From contig JABWDB010000048.1 of NCBI GenBank assembly GCA_019614645.1, forward strand, positions 2,177,501 through 2,241,500: DNA of 64,000 nt, read 5' to 3'. Within the stretch, counting starts at the first letter, position 1; each line of letters begins with the position of its first letter. The notes under the pieces were generated by a model. That model was not told where the DNA came from. It saw only the letters and a list, made by a program, of their open reading frames with translations, and made no database searches. This document shows positions 1 through 11,661 of this stretch, piece after piece. The stretch comes from Stratiolaelaps scimitus (Eukaryota > Arthropoda > Arachnida > Mesostigmata > Laelapidae). The translations under genes were made by a program, and so were the position numbers.

Positions 1-2959
1 ATGATATTAGCTGTATTGTCAGATGATTCAATTGTTCGATAGTAAACCCTACCCGATGAAAGCGCTAGCTCTGGTGAGCTATTTACAATTCATGAAGACG
101 GTACAGCAGCAGCACCACTGATGACGAATTACACCTTGCTTTTCCCGCACTGATCTCGAGCCGAACTGTCTTGGGACCGGCGGCGAGCCAGTTACGTACC
201 TTGATCAATGTTACATCTCCACCAGGGCAGGCTAGGCCACCGTAGTGTACAGCAACAGGCCTTACTCATTCCACTTCTTCTTGCAACTGCTTGCTGAAGC
301 ACCGGCTGCTGCTTCTGCTATTGCTGCTGGCATTACTATCACGGGAGTCGTCGACGGCGGCGGCGGCCGCGTGCTGAACTGGATCCCCATCGCCGGCCCA
401 ACCTCCCTGTGGAATTGTCCGCTCTGCGATTTGCTCGTCGTACCCTTTTTGGCGGGCGGCGTTTATTCCTCCCTCTCGAAGCAACAAGCGCACAGCGTTT
501 CTTCACCGGCCCGAGTGCAGGACTCCGCTCGTAATGCAGTCACTCCGCCTTCCTAGCGGCCTGCTCTCGGCCTGGGGCTGGATGTGTGGGCGCATGTATA
601 CTTGTGGGGGGGGGGGGTAGCCTCTGCTGGGGCCGCTGTTGTCGGGTCGATCTCGTCGGTGGATCGAGGAACGCGCGAAACGAGGGACAGGGTAAGCCGA
701 CCCTTTCGTCCATGATACACTCCTCGATCTAGGTACAACAGCTGTGCAAGTGCCACTGCTCGACACAGCTAGGCACAGTGTAAGTAAGTGTAAGCGCAGC
801 GCGTGCACTGCAGGACGGGGCAGGGACGCGCATAAATGTCCACCCTCATGTGTCTGTGTGTATATTTGTTGTATGTCGCGGTGCTCTCTCTCTCTCTCTC
901 TCGTTTTCGCTTTTCGCACGCCCTCTATCGGCGTCTCTTTATCCGACTCTTTTTCTGCATCACATCGACTGGAACAGGCTGCCTCGAAAAAAGGCAAATT
1001 CAGGGAGTTGGGAAGGCTCAAGGGCTCCTTCGTTCGGCCTGTTCAGGGTTTCATCGCTGATACTACAACGAGGGGTCAAAGCCATCCCGTTCAAACGGCC
1101 CTAACCCGCCTACAGCTTGCGGTGTAAAAACAAGTTGGCTTATCCTATTTCTCCCTCTCTCTCTCTCGTTGCAAACTACTCGCGAATTTCCCCGCTCGTA
1201 AAAGAACACTGCTGATTCAAGTGTTGGACTTTTCGCATCCTCAACAAAAGGCGTATTACACACGCACACAAACACACATATACAAACGCCCCCATGCAAT
1301 GCTCTTAGCACTGATGATGATGGTCACTGTTGTGAACGATTATAACCATATAAAAAGAGCTGGACATATATAATCTACAAGAGTTGATCAAAGGTGACAG
1401 AATCCAAATGGTTATAGCGCCTGAGTAGTAGTCAATCTTTCTGATTTTCGGGCTGATTCACAGCCGTAAACATTGAACTCAGTCCACGGAACAACTGCTT
1501 TCACGCCATTGCTTCATAAGACAAGCTATCCCTTCACTCGGCTACGTAGTGCTTCCTTCAAATTTTCTTGCTAATCATACAATCGCAGCATCGTCATGCA
1601 TACAGGCCTTTAAAATTGTTGTCAGTTCTCCCTAGGACTACTCCAAATATCTTCTCGAAAAGCTTGACGTGACACTTGTATGCCGCGTACAAGTAGATAT
1701 ATATATTTTTAAAAGCCAATCTAGAATCGACTTTGAGTCTTTCGGACAACGATCGAGTGAAGTGAGCGTTCAAAGATGTTTCCACCTGCACCCTGGAGCT
1801 CCCCCATAACTTATCAGTATTTTCATAGTTAGCCTAAAAACTCACCTCAAAGATGGTTTAGATCGAGTTCTAAAGTGTGACAAACCCAATGTTACGAGTG
1901 TCCCCCCTCTCCCCTCCCCCCTCCCCGGCAATGCAAATGAACATCGAGCTATTTAATATGCGCGGGAGCAAAGAGCCTTGCTTTGAGAGGCTGATTTCAT
2001 TAAATTTTCCCTCCAATTCCGACGAGGAGTACGTATTCATTCTGAGCATCGTATGTACGAAAAGGAGTCTCTCCTTAATCAATGTACCTGATTAAGGAGC
2101 GAAGAATACATCTCCAGTTATTATGGTACGAATGCTTTTGAGAAGACAACTGCGCCGTAGACCGAGACGGGAGAACGGCGCCACCTCGAGCACTTTGCAG
2201 CTCTGCGATTAGCGACACAGAGCAGGGCTGTTTCATCAGAATACATTCGAGATGTCTCCTGCTTGCACTCGAAACTTGCCAAGTTGAAAGTTTGAAGTGT
2301 CACCTGAAACGTAGTGCACGGCCACTAGCCAACCCGGGGGGGGGGGGGGCTCGCCACGCTCGCCTAGCACATATATGCAAAATGCTACGTGAAGGGTTGA
2401 TGTGACAGGTTCACAAGAGAACTTGATATGATCGTGAGTGGAGAGACAAGAGTAAGCGACGATACGCCGCCCTCGTTGTCAGCATCGGTTGGACGTCTGC
2501 GCTGACGAAGACCTCATTAACAAGCTCGACGCGTTACGAGCTCAAATTTGATGAGTGCAACTCGTCAACAAACCTATTCAGCATAGAGATCTTCGACGTG
2601 ATATATCCTCTAATTGCTAATAAATAAAAACAGCAGCTTTTGAATCCGAAACAGAGACATCGACCCATTAAATATAGTCAGTCAGAAAGGGGCGGGGGGG
2701 GGGTTCGTTCTTGAAGTAGTATTTACTCAAGCTGTTCCCCATTCTGTAATAGTAGCTGAGGACATGAAAGCATACTGTTTAACTACGTGACTCTCTACTT
2801 TAAGGCAACTGCGCGTAATACGAATATTGCTACACAAGAACGTCTGCATCTCTTTGCTGCTGCACGGGATGGCCACCATCACTAAGGACTATATCTTTAC
2901 GATGTCTCGCGTGTCCAAGACCAACCCTATACCACTAGATCCCGCTTCTACTCTGGTAA

Positions 2960-2998
<39 letters not shown>

Positions 2999-3770
2999 TA
3001 GATAGTGTTCTGTGTATGGCTCCTCTCAAAGAGGGCCCCCAGTCTGCGGGCCCTGGAGTCTCGTCTCTTTCATATCTAAGTGTTGGGTTCAAGACCACGC
3101 CGTCACGCCTCGTCGGTACTAACGACTCGCTCAACTTCAGTGATGTCGGATGAATCTCGTACATCTCCCCAACGTCACACCACACTATATTTCGTGATCC
3201 TTGGATGCTTGTCACTTACACTTCCGATATGGCTTATAAGCAGGCCCCCTGGATCTAGTCATCTAGTCTCTGTTACGACACATGCTATCGAAGATGACGG
3301 ACCGTTCATGTATAGTTGGTATATACAGAGAGGGGAAGCGACAGGTGTAGACTTACAGAAGGGTCAGACATAAATTTACAGGTTGACAAAATCCTATTTT
3401 CCCTTAAGAAAATCAGGGGGGTCATCTCTTTCAGCAGTCAACCTATTCTTCTAGTTTTTTTTTTTGGAAAGCAAGTGGCCACTTATTACTGAAGGGCTTG
3501 TACTTGTTATGCAGCTACACTTGTTTTGCCGTAACTAACATACGAGAAGGAATTGAGCATAAGATATATCGTTTAAGTTGCCCGACGATCGTTTCGAAAC
3601 GGTTAGTTAGTGAGGTTCGCGAAACTATGCAAATGCATGGTACACTGCATGAGCCAGATCAGCAGGCGATGTCCTGCTCCTGTTCGCGTCACGCAACCGA
3701 GGGTTGCACTTAAGCAGCGATGAGATGATAAATCACATCATCGAAGGGGCTTTTGTATAGGCAACGAAAG
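1..3770. other. Gene-poor stretch; no exon recognised
   Basis: A GC-rich section at about 180-800 has open frames on both strands without family resemblance, and could be a CpG-rich regulatory or UTR region. It also holds G-runs (606-617, 2336-2350), CT/GA microsatellite, an (AT)n tract at 2964-2996, and a small inverted repeat CTCCTTAATCA/TGATTAAGGAG at about 2070-2099. The short frames here look like chance. Confidence 0.5.
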
Positions 3771-3776
3771 GCCCCG

Positions 3777-3971
3777 TTACAACGACACTGAAAGAGCTAA
3801 TCGCTTATTTGATTGGATGACCATGGCTGCGTAACCTGGCACGCGTACCCCACCGACTTTGGCGCCTTTAGCAACTCCATTGTCGTCTGGGATACCGCCT
3901 GATACAGCCACTACTAACATAACAACAGCTACGATCTTCACAACGATCGATGGCTGACACCAACGAAGGGC
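3777..3971 (-). CDS. Putative terminal exon of an unidentified membrane protein gene
   Basis: Read on the - strand, a good acceptor (ttttctctgcag) opens a 64-residue frame ALRWCQPSIVVK..., ending TAA at 3777. It holds one strong hydrophobic helix (IVVKIVAVVMLVVAVSGGI), then a Gly/Val-rich polar tail. The phase matches the donor of the coding-like block at 4676-4970, giving a 704-bp intron. An alternative reading is a first exon starting at an internal ATG with a signal peptide. I do not recognise the family. Confidence 0.4.
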   Translation of the reverse strand, partial: ALRWCQPSIVVKIVAVVMLVVAVSGGIPDDNGVAKGAKVGGVRVPGYAAMVIQSNKRLALSVSL

Positions 3972-4675
3972 CTGCAGAGAAAACTGCATATTTTTGTTAT
4001 AACATTTTCCAGACCTGGTAAGTTCGTTTCTAACGTTGATAGTAAATTCGCTTTAAAATGTAGTCCCTTCATATCACTGTAATGATGTATAAACAACAAC
4101 AACAATGCAAAATAATCCTACGTATCTATGTCACTTACAAGATGAGTGGTTAAATTCAGAGGGCAATATATTTTATTTAGACATTTTGTTTCCTATGCTC
4201 GGCTTATTAATGGCCAGAACGCTTTCGAAATATGTTTGCATTTTGTCATTGAACGATTTCCCCGTCAGCTTACGGAGAGCTGATGTGATCTAATAGCTCA
4301 CATGTTCAGATCCATTCGGTTTTGAACGATAAGCAACCCTGCTAAATTTCTTTACCTGAATATGCGAAGTATAAGTATATATATATATATATATATATAT
4401 ATCGCTTAGAGCGTGAGATGCGTGTTAAAAATGAAGGTTATGTTAGGTAGCCGTTGAGTCGAGTCCATGCAGTTGTTGTTACGGCCATTAGCAAAAGTGT
4501 AATTAACTGATTAGCGTCCTGGCGTTATAGGGGAGAAAGGCTGTAACAGAAAGCGCTACATCTCACGAAGGGTGCTGAGGGTGAGCAGTGCATAACGGAA
4601 GCTGAGAACAGACCTTTTTCAAGGCTGCTCAACTACCGGAAAGCGTTTACACCATCATCGCCAACCAATACTTAC

Positions 4676-4970
4676 GATATCATAGTTGTCCCTGTCCCGT
4701 CGCTGCTCGTATGCCATGTAAAATGCAGATAGATGCCTAGCAAGCTGATCTGCTTCAAGGCGGACTGTTTCGAAAGTAGTCGAGTCTATTGAGAGATCGC
4801 TTTACATTTTCGACAGCTTCTCCAATGTCTTCGTGGCAAATGTAGACGATTGAGATATTATATGCCTGATGTGTCGTGGCACCAGAAGACAATAGAGGCC
4901 GAGATGCATTGAGAACATCGACGAGAAAGCGATTACTGAACGCCGGATCGGGACGGATCCTCGATATCGT
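4676..4970 (-). CDS. Putative internal exon, unidentified gene, with an apparent frame break
   Basis: On the - strand a possible acceptor (cactagttag) opens a coding-like frame containing RPDPAFSNRFLVDVLNASRP and then ICHEDIGEAVENVKRSLNRL, which soon hits a stop. From about 4798 a second frame reads RLEADQLARHLSAFYMAYEQ and ends at a strong donor, ATC|gtaagt, in phase with the exon at 3777-3971. The exon length (295) is not compatible with one uninterrupted frame. Either a one-base indel exists (mutation or assembly error) or only one half is real. No family recognised. Confidence 0.35.
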
Positions 4971-4999
4971 CTAACTAGTGAAGCCAAAATCTACGATAC

Positions 5000-7125
5000 C
5001 CATTGAGGCATGATGAGATGATCTGTTCTCATTGCGCCGACGGTATCTATCTGATTAAGCATGTTGTTCTCCGTGTGTACTCTCTAGCTAGAAAAACAAA
5101 CGCCACTTGATGTTTTTTGGTAGGAGACGAATCCGTGAAGGGACTATTGGGAGGTCCCTGGCGGGTAGGTGCTCCAGATTTTGTTTTGGTCATTTAGTTT
5201 ACGCGATCACAGAACATACAACCGCATTCGTCAGCTTTGCTAGGGATATATACAGGCGCAATGACAAAAGTAAGTCACTGCTAACAAATTATGCTCGAGT
5301 AGCTTTGTGTCCCTCGATCTTCTTGGAGAACACCATTGAAATACTAATTAATTTAGCTACAGTACACACAGTTGTCGAATTATCATGAGACGTCGTATCA
5401 ATGAAAAAATTGCCAATAATAAACAGGGTTTGCTGTATTGTGTTCTATATATAAAATGCAGCAAGAAACACAGCAGAAAATGGGAAAGGAAGATTTTGCA
5501 AAAAGACTCCAAGTCGCTGTGGCGACATTCTCGTGAATAAACATCTCGTATATATATGTAATCTAATTGAATCAATTAACATTATTATCCTAATTAATTT
5601 TTCTCGTAGTCATTGACTTCGTGCTTGGGTTCCATAATAGATAAGAGCTTGATTACTTCCTCATATCTTACCGCCACCATCGAGAAATACACATCTCTAC
5701 TAAACTGAATCAATACAAATCACTGAGCTAAATCAATCGTTCATATATCTGAGCGAAGCGCAAATGAAACAGTGCAATTTAAAGTTGAACAGTCTGGTTC
5801 ACATATGAGGCTCAATAATTCTAGAAGAATGGGCTTTGTACGGCTGACCTTCTTTTAGGCGATTAGGTTATTCAGGTGCTCGCTCAGCTTTGCGAAAATT
5901 AATTTCCCTTATCATGTTAGCCCGTGCGCCGGCGTTCTCCATTCAAGGGGAAATTCGACTATATGAATGCTTAGAGTCAGTCAGTGAAGTCGACTGACAT
6001 ACTACTTGATATATATATATATATCTCGTGATACTGTACGTGATGAAGCCTACCCGGCGAGTCTAGCCAGTTTAGAAATGGAAGACAATTAACAATCTAC
6101 TGCATCATCATCATCTAATTATCGGTTTTCCAAAAGGCTGTCGATCGAATTTATTCGAAACCATCTTTAAACTTAACACATTTATGACTCGTGGAATATT
6201 TATCTCAGAGCGACTCGACGCTTTAGAACACCCATTCGACTTTCGCACCACAGATTCCGAGGAGTGTCTGACTTCGATGCTGACGTCGTCGAAGCCCTAT
6301 TTCGCTTGTCCGACTCACCGCTTGCTTCTCGCTCCTCATGTTCGTCTATGGAGACGGGCCATGATCCGGAGAGGACCCTTAGAATAGGGCATGACCTCAG
6401 CCATCTACAGTAGGACGGTAGAGTTACTAATACTGAGCCAGCAGTATATATATATATATATATATATACATATATTTATTTATATATATATATATGTTTT
6501 CACAACATCCGAGCGCTAGCTGTTCACGAAGAGCGAACAGCAGCTGTCGGAGTTCCAGCCAACTCGCTGTGGTCATAATCCTCCGTTCAACATACAAGAA
6601 GCGTGGGTGTGTGTGTGTATGGGCAGCACAACGTAAAGGGTTCCCGTCTCGATAGAGACTGTACCAGGAAGTATGCGACTGAGATGGTGGTCGACTCTCC
6701 ATAAACACCATTTTAGCGTAGTAGCACAGTGACAGCAGGGAACTTGGTCGTCCACCCCAGCGTCCCGTCTACCCATATACTCGATTGTCCACGACCCCAA
6801 TACCCTAGTGTGCTAAGCTTAAAACCAACAAGCCGTGTTCAAAACTGCACGATCAAATAGCTGCGTGCCCTTTTATTTTATATACAACGCGCGCTGCTCA
6901 TACGCTGTCGAAAATGACAGGAAGACGTCGCAGCAAACACATAGAGCGAACAATGCATTATTTTTTTCACTTAAGCGTCTTCCAGATTTTACGGTTACTC
7001 GATACGTGAGACGTTTCACGCATAGCACACATATGCTGAAAGCTTTCTTTACAAACATTCAAAGGTATCTCTACAAACATCCAACGAATTTTCATTATTA
7101 CTATTATTATTATTATTAGCACGGT
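5000..7125. other. No gene recognised; AT-rich with microsatellites
   Basis: AT-rich sequence with (AT)n at 6445-6495 and a GT tract near 6605-6620. A GC-balanced patch at 6184-6420 has frames on both strands; the - strand one has a GTGAGT donor-like site near 6327 but no supporting exon partner. Confidence 0.4.
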
Positions 7126-7250
7126 GTCAGTGCGGTGCGTGGCTCGGATTCGAACCTAAGACCTCTGGCTGTAAAATGCCGGAGGGCGATCGGAGAAACC
7201 TGCAGTTCCGTTGATAAACCCAAACTTTGTATTGCATTATTATATCACAT
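7126..7250. repeat. Chimeric SINE fragment with LINE-type tail
   Basis: Bases 7145-7172 (ggattcgaacctaagacctc) are the antisense of the SINE B-box half seen elsewhere. Next to them, ctgtaaaatgccggagg is in sense orientation, followed by a + strand tail (tgcagttccgttgataaacc, then ttgtattgcatt) matching the 3' end of the LINE at 30-32 kb. It therefore looks like two SINE pieces joined head to head. Confidence 0.6.
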
Positions 7251-7329
7251 TAGATGATGTGTACAGTCACGTGGGTAAAATTGCAGGTTCCCTTAATAAA
7301 ATAAAAAAACAACGTTTGTTGTATTTCAG

Positions 7330-7480
7330 TGGCTGTGTCGCTCGCTAACGCTGATTATCAAGTATCTGCGTATGTGCCAATACGCCTGGATGTTCTGCGA
7401 GGGCTTCTATCTCCACAAGATACTCGTCACAGCCTTCAAGGAGCAAAAATCAATGTTGCCATTTTACGCATTCGGATGGG
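7330..7480 (+). CDS. Class B GPCR exon: TM3 to start of TM4
   Basis: The acceptor is gtatttcag and the donor is G|gttagt, ending phase 1 after Gly-Trp. It codes 50 residues containing the conserved TM3 cysteine and WMFCEGFYLH. A SINE/LINE-type tail (tgcaggttcccttaataaaa) lies about 20-50 bp upstream of the acceptor. Confidence 0.9.
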
Positions 7481-8846
7481 GTTAGTAGCAACTGCTCTCT
7501 CTTTTTGAGGTAGCGGCCATCGGACACAGGGGGAGTCTGATTATCGTGTGTGAAAAAAAAATGTATGTGCCAATATTTGTGTCAATTAAAGTGGTTTTTG
7601 TTATATAATATGATAATTATCTTATGATCTTACAGTTATGCCAGCCTTCTTCCTAGTCATCTATGGTTCGATGGTTTACAGCGGGAAGAACATATCTGAG
7701 TGAGTACAAACAGTGCCTTATATCCTTTTTTTAAGAGATTAAAGGTAAATCCTGCATGGACACCAGGCCTCCCACAGTGAGGTATTTGCCTGGCAGCGTC
7801 AGACACTTACTGACTAAACCAAGAACCGATTTTGACTTGGGGCACTGACCGGGACAGTCAAAGGTATTACTTCAGTCGGTGCCTTGCAGGGACCGACAGT
7901 TGATTCCAACCATGTCCTATCCCTCAGTTCCTCCTCTGGGGCGAACCCTCCCTCCCGCCCAGCCGCAGTGGGTGGGTTCCGAAGCATTTTCCCTTCATGC
8001 AGTGCCTTACATCTGACATCGCATATCTGACCTATGACGATTCCAACTTAATTACAATTACAGATGATTACGGCATATTAAAATGTTTCCGGGCTGACTA
8101 TCAGTCTTAAACATTCAACGTCCATTTAATTGTTGCTTTCATCGCTACTTAAGATAGACCCATCTAAGTGCTAATATCTAGGCGTTGCACTTCTCCGGTT
8201 GCAACGCAGGCGCACACAAATCCACCACCGGGGATTTGACGATTAATTCTATGGGCGAGAACAACAATTCGCCAACAACAACAACGAGTGGAATACGATT
8301 TGAATCAATATGAATCGAGCGCCAACAATCTACATAAACACTGAACCCTCCTCAGCGTCACGTGAAACATACTCAGACGCTGGCTGATACTAACTTCATA
8401 TACTGTCATCGTCACTATCAGGATGTCTAATAGCCGAGATTGCATTATAAATTTGTTTTGTGCGCATTGTTATTATTTATTCATGATTCATCATTATATC
8501 GCATGCTCAATATTTGTTCCAGTGTCCGTAAATTGTATTAAGGTACCAGCGAAGTGCTCCTATATGTTATCCTTATGTGAGAACAGTAACAGAATTACCA
8601 GCTCATGCGATTAAATCAAGCCGCTCTTGGAACAAAAGAGGATCATTGCAAGCATCTCATAATGCCGTTCTTGTGTTAGCCTGCTCATCGTTAGGCAGAC
8701 TTGGCTTTTTATACAAACGTTCTTGTTTGCGCGTTATCTAATCACATCGTTCTACGTCTTGCTTTTAGCTGCGAGGTAACCGGTGGCTGGCTTGAATGGG
8801 CTCACATGGCGCCGAGTCTTCTCTGTCTCGTGGTTAGTAACATACC

Positions 8847-8906
<60 letters not shown>

Positions 8907-11617
8907 GCAGATATCGAGCAAAAGCAGGTGACGAAAAACACAAGCACTATTCAGTTGTAGTGTACAACAAGCAGCCAACTCCTCGGTTGGACAAAAACGG
9001 CAACAATAATAATCATAATAAAACAACCCGACAATGGAAGCAGTCAATGAGTCGCTGAGACAAACCCAAGTGGCCACTAATACAATTCCTGTATGCACAC
9101 CTGTGTCTCGACGTCCCATGAGTTGCCGCACACATGGGTTTTAGCGAGCCACGCTTGGTGTACCCCTGAAATACAGAGAAACAAATGCGAACGCCACTGT
9201 CGCAGCGGCACGCTGTTATATTGCCGTATCACCTTGGCGATTCTTAAACATCTATTATCTATATACTATGATAATAATAAAAAATTACCTGTTGTACAGT
9301 CTTACGTGACGTCAAACTTCCGTTGCTGTACGTTCTATGTATTCGAGTATGCTAGAAACAATTTGATGGACAAATCCTCGTAGGCTTCCGTATCCATGTG
9401 GTTTAGGAGTTATAAATTTTCGGTGGTGACCGTATTCTTCTCACTCTCCCGCATGGGGACGAGAATTCAATATTTGCTCTTTGTGGGGGCAATAACTTTA
9501 GAGCGCCGAAACGGATTTCAATAAGGTAAAGTGCTGCGAAAAGCTGTCTTCAATCAACGTGCGACCACTTGAGCGAACGTTCTCTCCCCCTCGATTCCTT
9601 TCTTTTACATAGGAAGCTACAAAGAGATATTATTGTGTATACAAAGTTAGCCTGAAACATTGTAGTTGGAAACACGTACGTTAGGTCTACAAGATCGTTT
9701 TAGTGGTCAAGAAGATATAGTACCTAGGTGAACTAGGCATTTCATTCTAGAGTTCGGTTGTCTCATAAGTTCGTGGCGGATTTTCAATCAAAATTACGTA
9801 AAATTCGTCTATAAACGTATGGGACAACTTAATATTAATTGGAACGATTGGAATCATTAAAACAATATATTTCATTAATTACATCTACGCTTGGTTATTC
9901 CGCAACTGTTTCGGTTATACTTTGCTTTCAAGGAAATTAAGGATTATAATCTTTCAAGGTCACCAAGGAGTATAATGAATCATCTCTCAGAGATATATCC
10001 TAAATTATACATACGAACCACTGTACTTTTAACGTTTCGGCCGAAGCCATTTCGTCAATACTTAAGGGAAATATGAAATCTTCCGTAAATTGCTAGGCCT
10101 TTAGCTGGAAGCTCACAAGCTACCGGCCTGCAGCCAGGGAATTTATACCCGGCAATACAAACTCAATGTATATTATATCATATAATAACTGACCCATCGC
10201 ATTTCGGCCACTGCTACCGGTCGATGCGTCCTCGCAGCCCTGCACGGCACTCTGTACCTCGTACGGGTCCGCTATGTATGGTACAGTTCTGCCTTTCAAC
10301 AGTCCAGCGTTCTCGAGGTTGCGTCATCATCCGGGGGGCTGCTTGAGGTGCGGAACCAGCGGCTCCTACGTGCACCTCGGTGTTGCTCGGCGTTCACGCA
10401 TCCGATGTCCCCCACGCCTTTCCGTGCTTTGCACCCACACTTTTTATAGCCCTTCGTATGGCGTCGCCGTCATCATCGTCGTCCGATTTCGTGGTTTTAC
10501 CTCTGTTTTCGTGACGCCTCCAGCTTTCCGCTAGCATTAACGCCTCGTAGTCAAGCCTCCGTGCTGCGCTCTCTGCTTCAGTGCTATCCAGTACTTAAAC
10601 CACGACCCTCTCACCGCCGGTAGTAATAGTAATGGGCGAGGCCCCGGGAGGGCGGGTTCACCTTGATCGGCTCACTTTGATCACATCCCCAGGCCTCTCT
10701 TCCATATCCTACCCATACCCTAATTGTCACCAATATTGTATGGTACCAGCCAGGCGTTTGGTGGAAGGGTGATTAGCTGTCAACCCACAATCGGTATATT
10801 GATGTCCAACGGCAGCCAGTGAAGGCACGATTTTACTTTCATAATAATTGGCCCGTTTCAATATATATATATATATTATGTTGGAACGAAAGTTCTTTCT
10901 GCCTTGAAGGTGGACTCGTTGCCGACTGGTTCTGTCGTGCCCGCGCGCGGCCTAAGTGGGGCAGGAGGTTGTTTTTCGTCTAATTCGGACCCTCTGAACA
11001 CGATGGTGACGCGCGCTCAGATTGCCGAACACGACTGAATATGACTCTACCGCTGAATACGACTCTACCGCGCTGAGTGACTGATAGAACCTGAAGTAAT
11101 TGGTTCAAAAAATTCCGTTCTGGTGACTTCATCCTGGTAGATGCACCAATGTCCGGGAAGCCTACAGTGATCGACGACGATGTGTTAAAAATTATAATCT
11201 GGAAAAATAAGGAAACCCCGCAATGCTCGTCAATAGGCTGGGGTCCTGTTCCATGCACGACCCCATGTGAGTTCCCGGTGACCCAGAATACAATCCAGGA
11301 GCTTGTCTGGGAAACCGCTCCACATCCTCCGTATTCCCCCGACCTCGCCCCTTCAGACTATCATCTGTTCTTGGGGCTCGCGAACTATAGTGCAAAGAAG
11401 TTCAACTCAAGAGAAGACGTCGAAAAGGGGTTGTACGACTATTTCTCGACGAAAAAGAGGACTTTTACAAAAAAGGCATTACCGACCTGGTTGAACGCTG
11501 GAGGAAGATCGTCGCAAACCGTGCGGACCATTTCAATCAATAGGCGAAGCGAGCAGCGAAACTCACCGACGATACAACGTTGGTACAAAAAACAGAAAGA
11601 ACTTTCGTTCCAACCTA

Positions 11618-11661
<44 letters not shown>

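Noticed and set aside
245..1127. Overlapping ORFs on both strands at the left edge
   Set aside because: GC-rich region with CT repeats; compositions look like translated non-coding DNA and no splice pattern fits.
8701..9131. ORFs with long Tyr-Ile runs (also near 2889, 11439, 11615, 39363)
   Set aside because: They come from (AT)n microsatellites and have no other coding support.
7745..10760. Possible shared repeat between about 7900-7990 and 10620-10700
   Set aside because: Both have GGGCGGG-type runs, but I could not extend the similarity beyond short GC-rich words.
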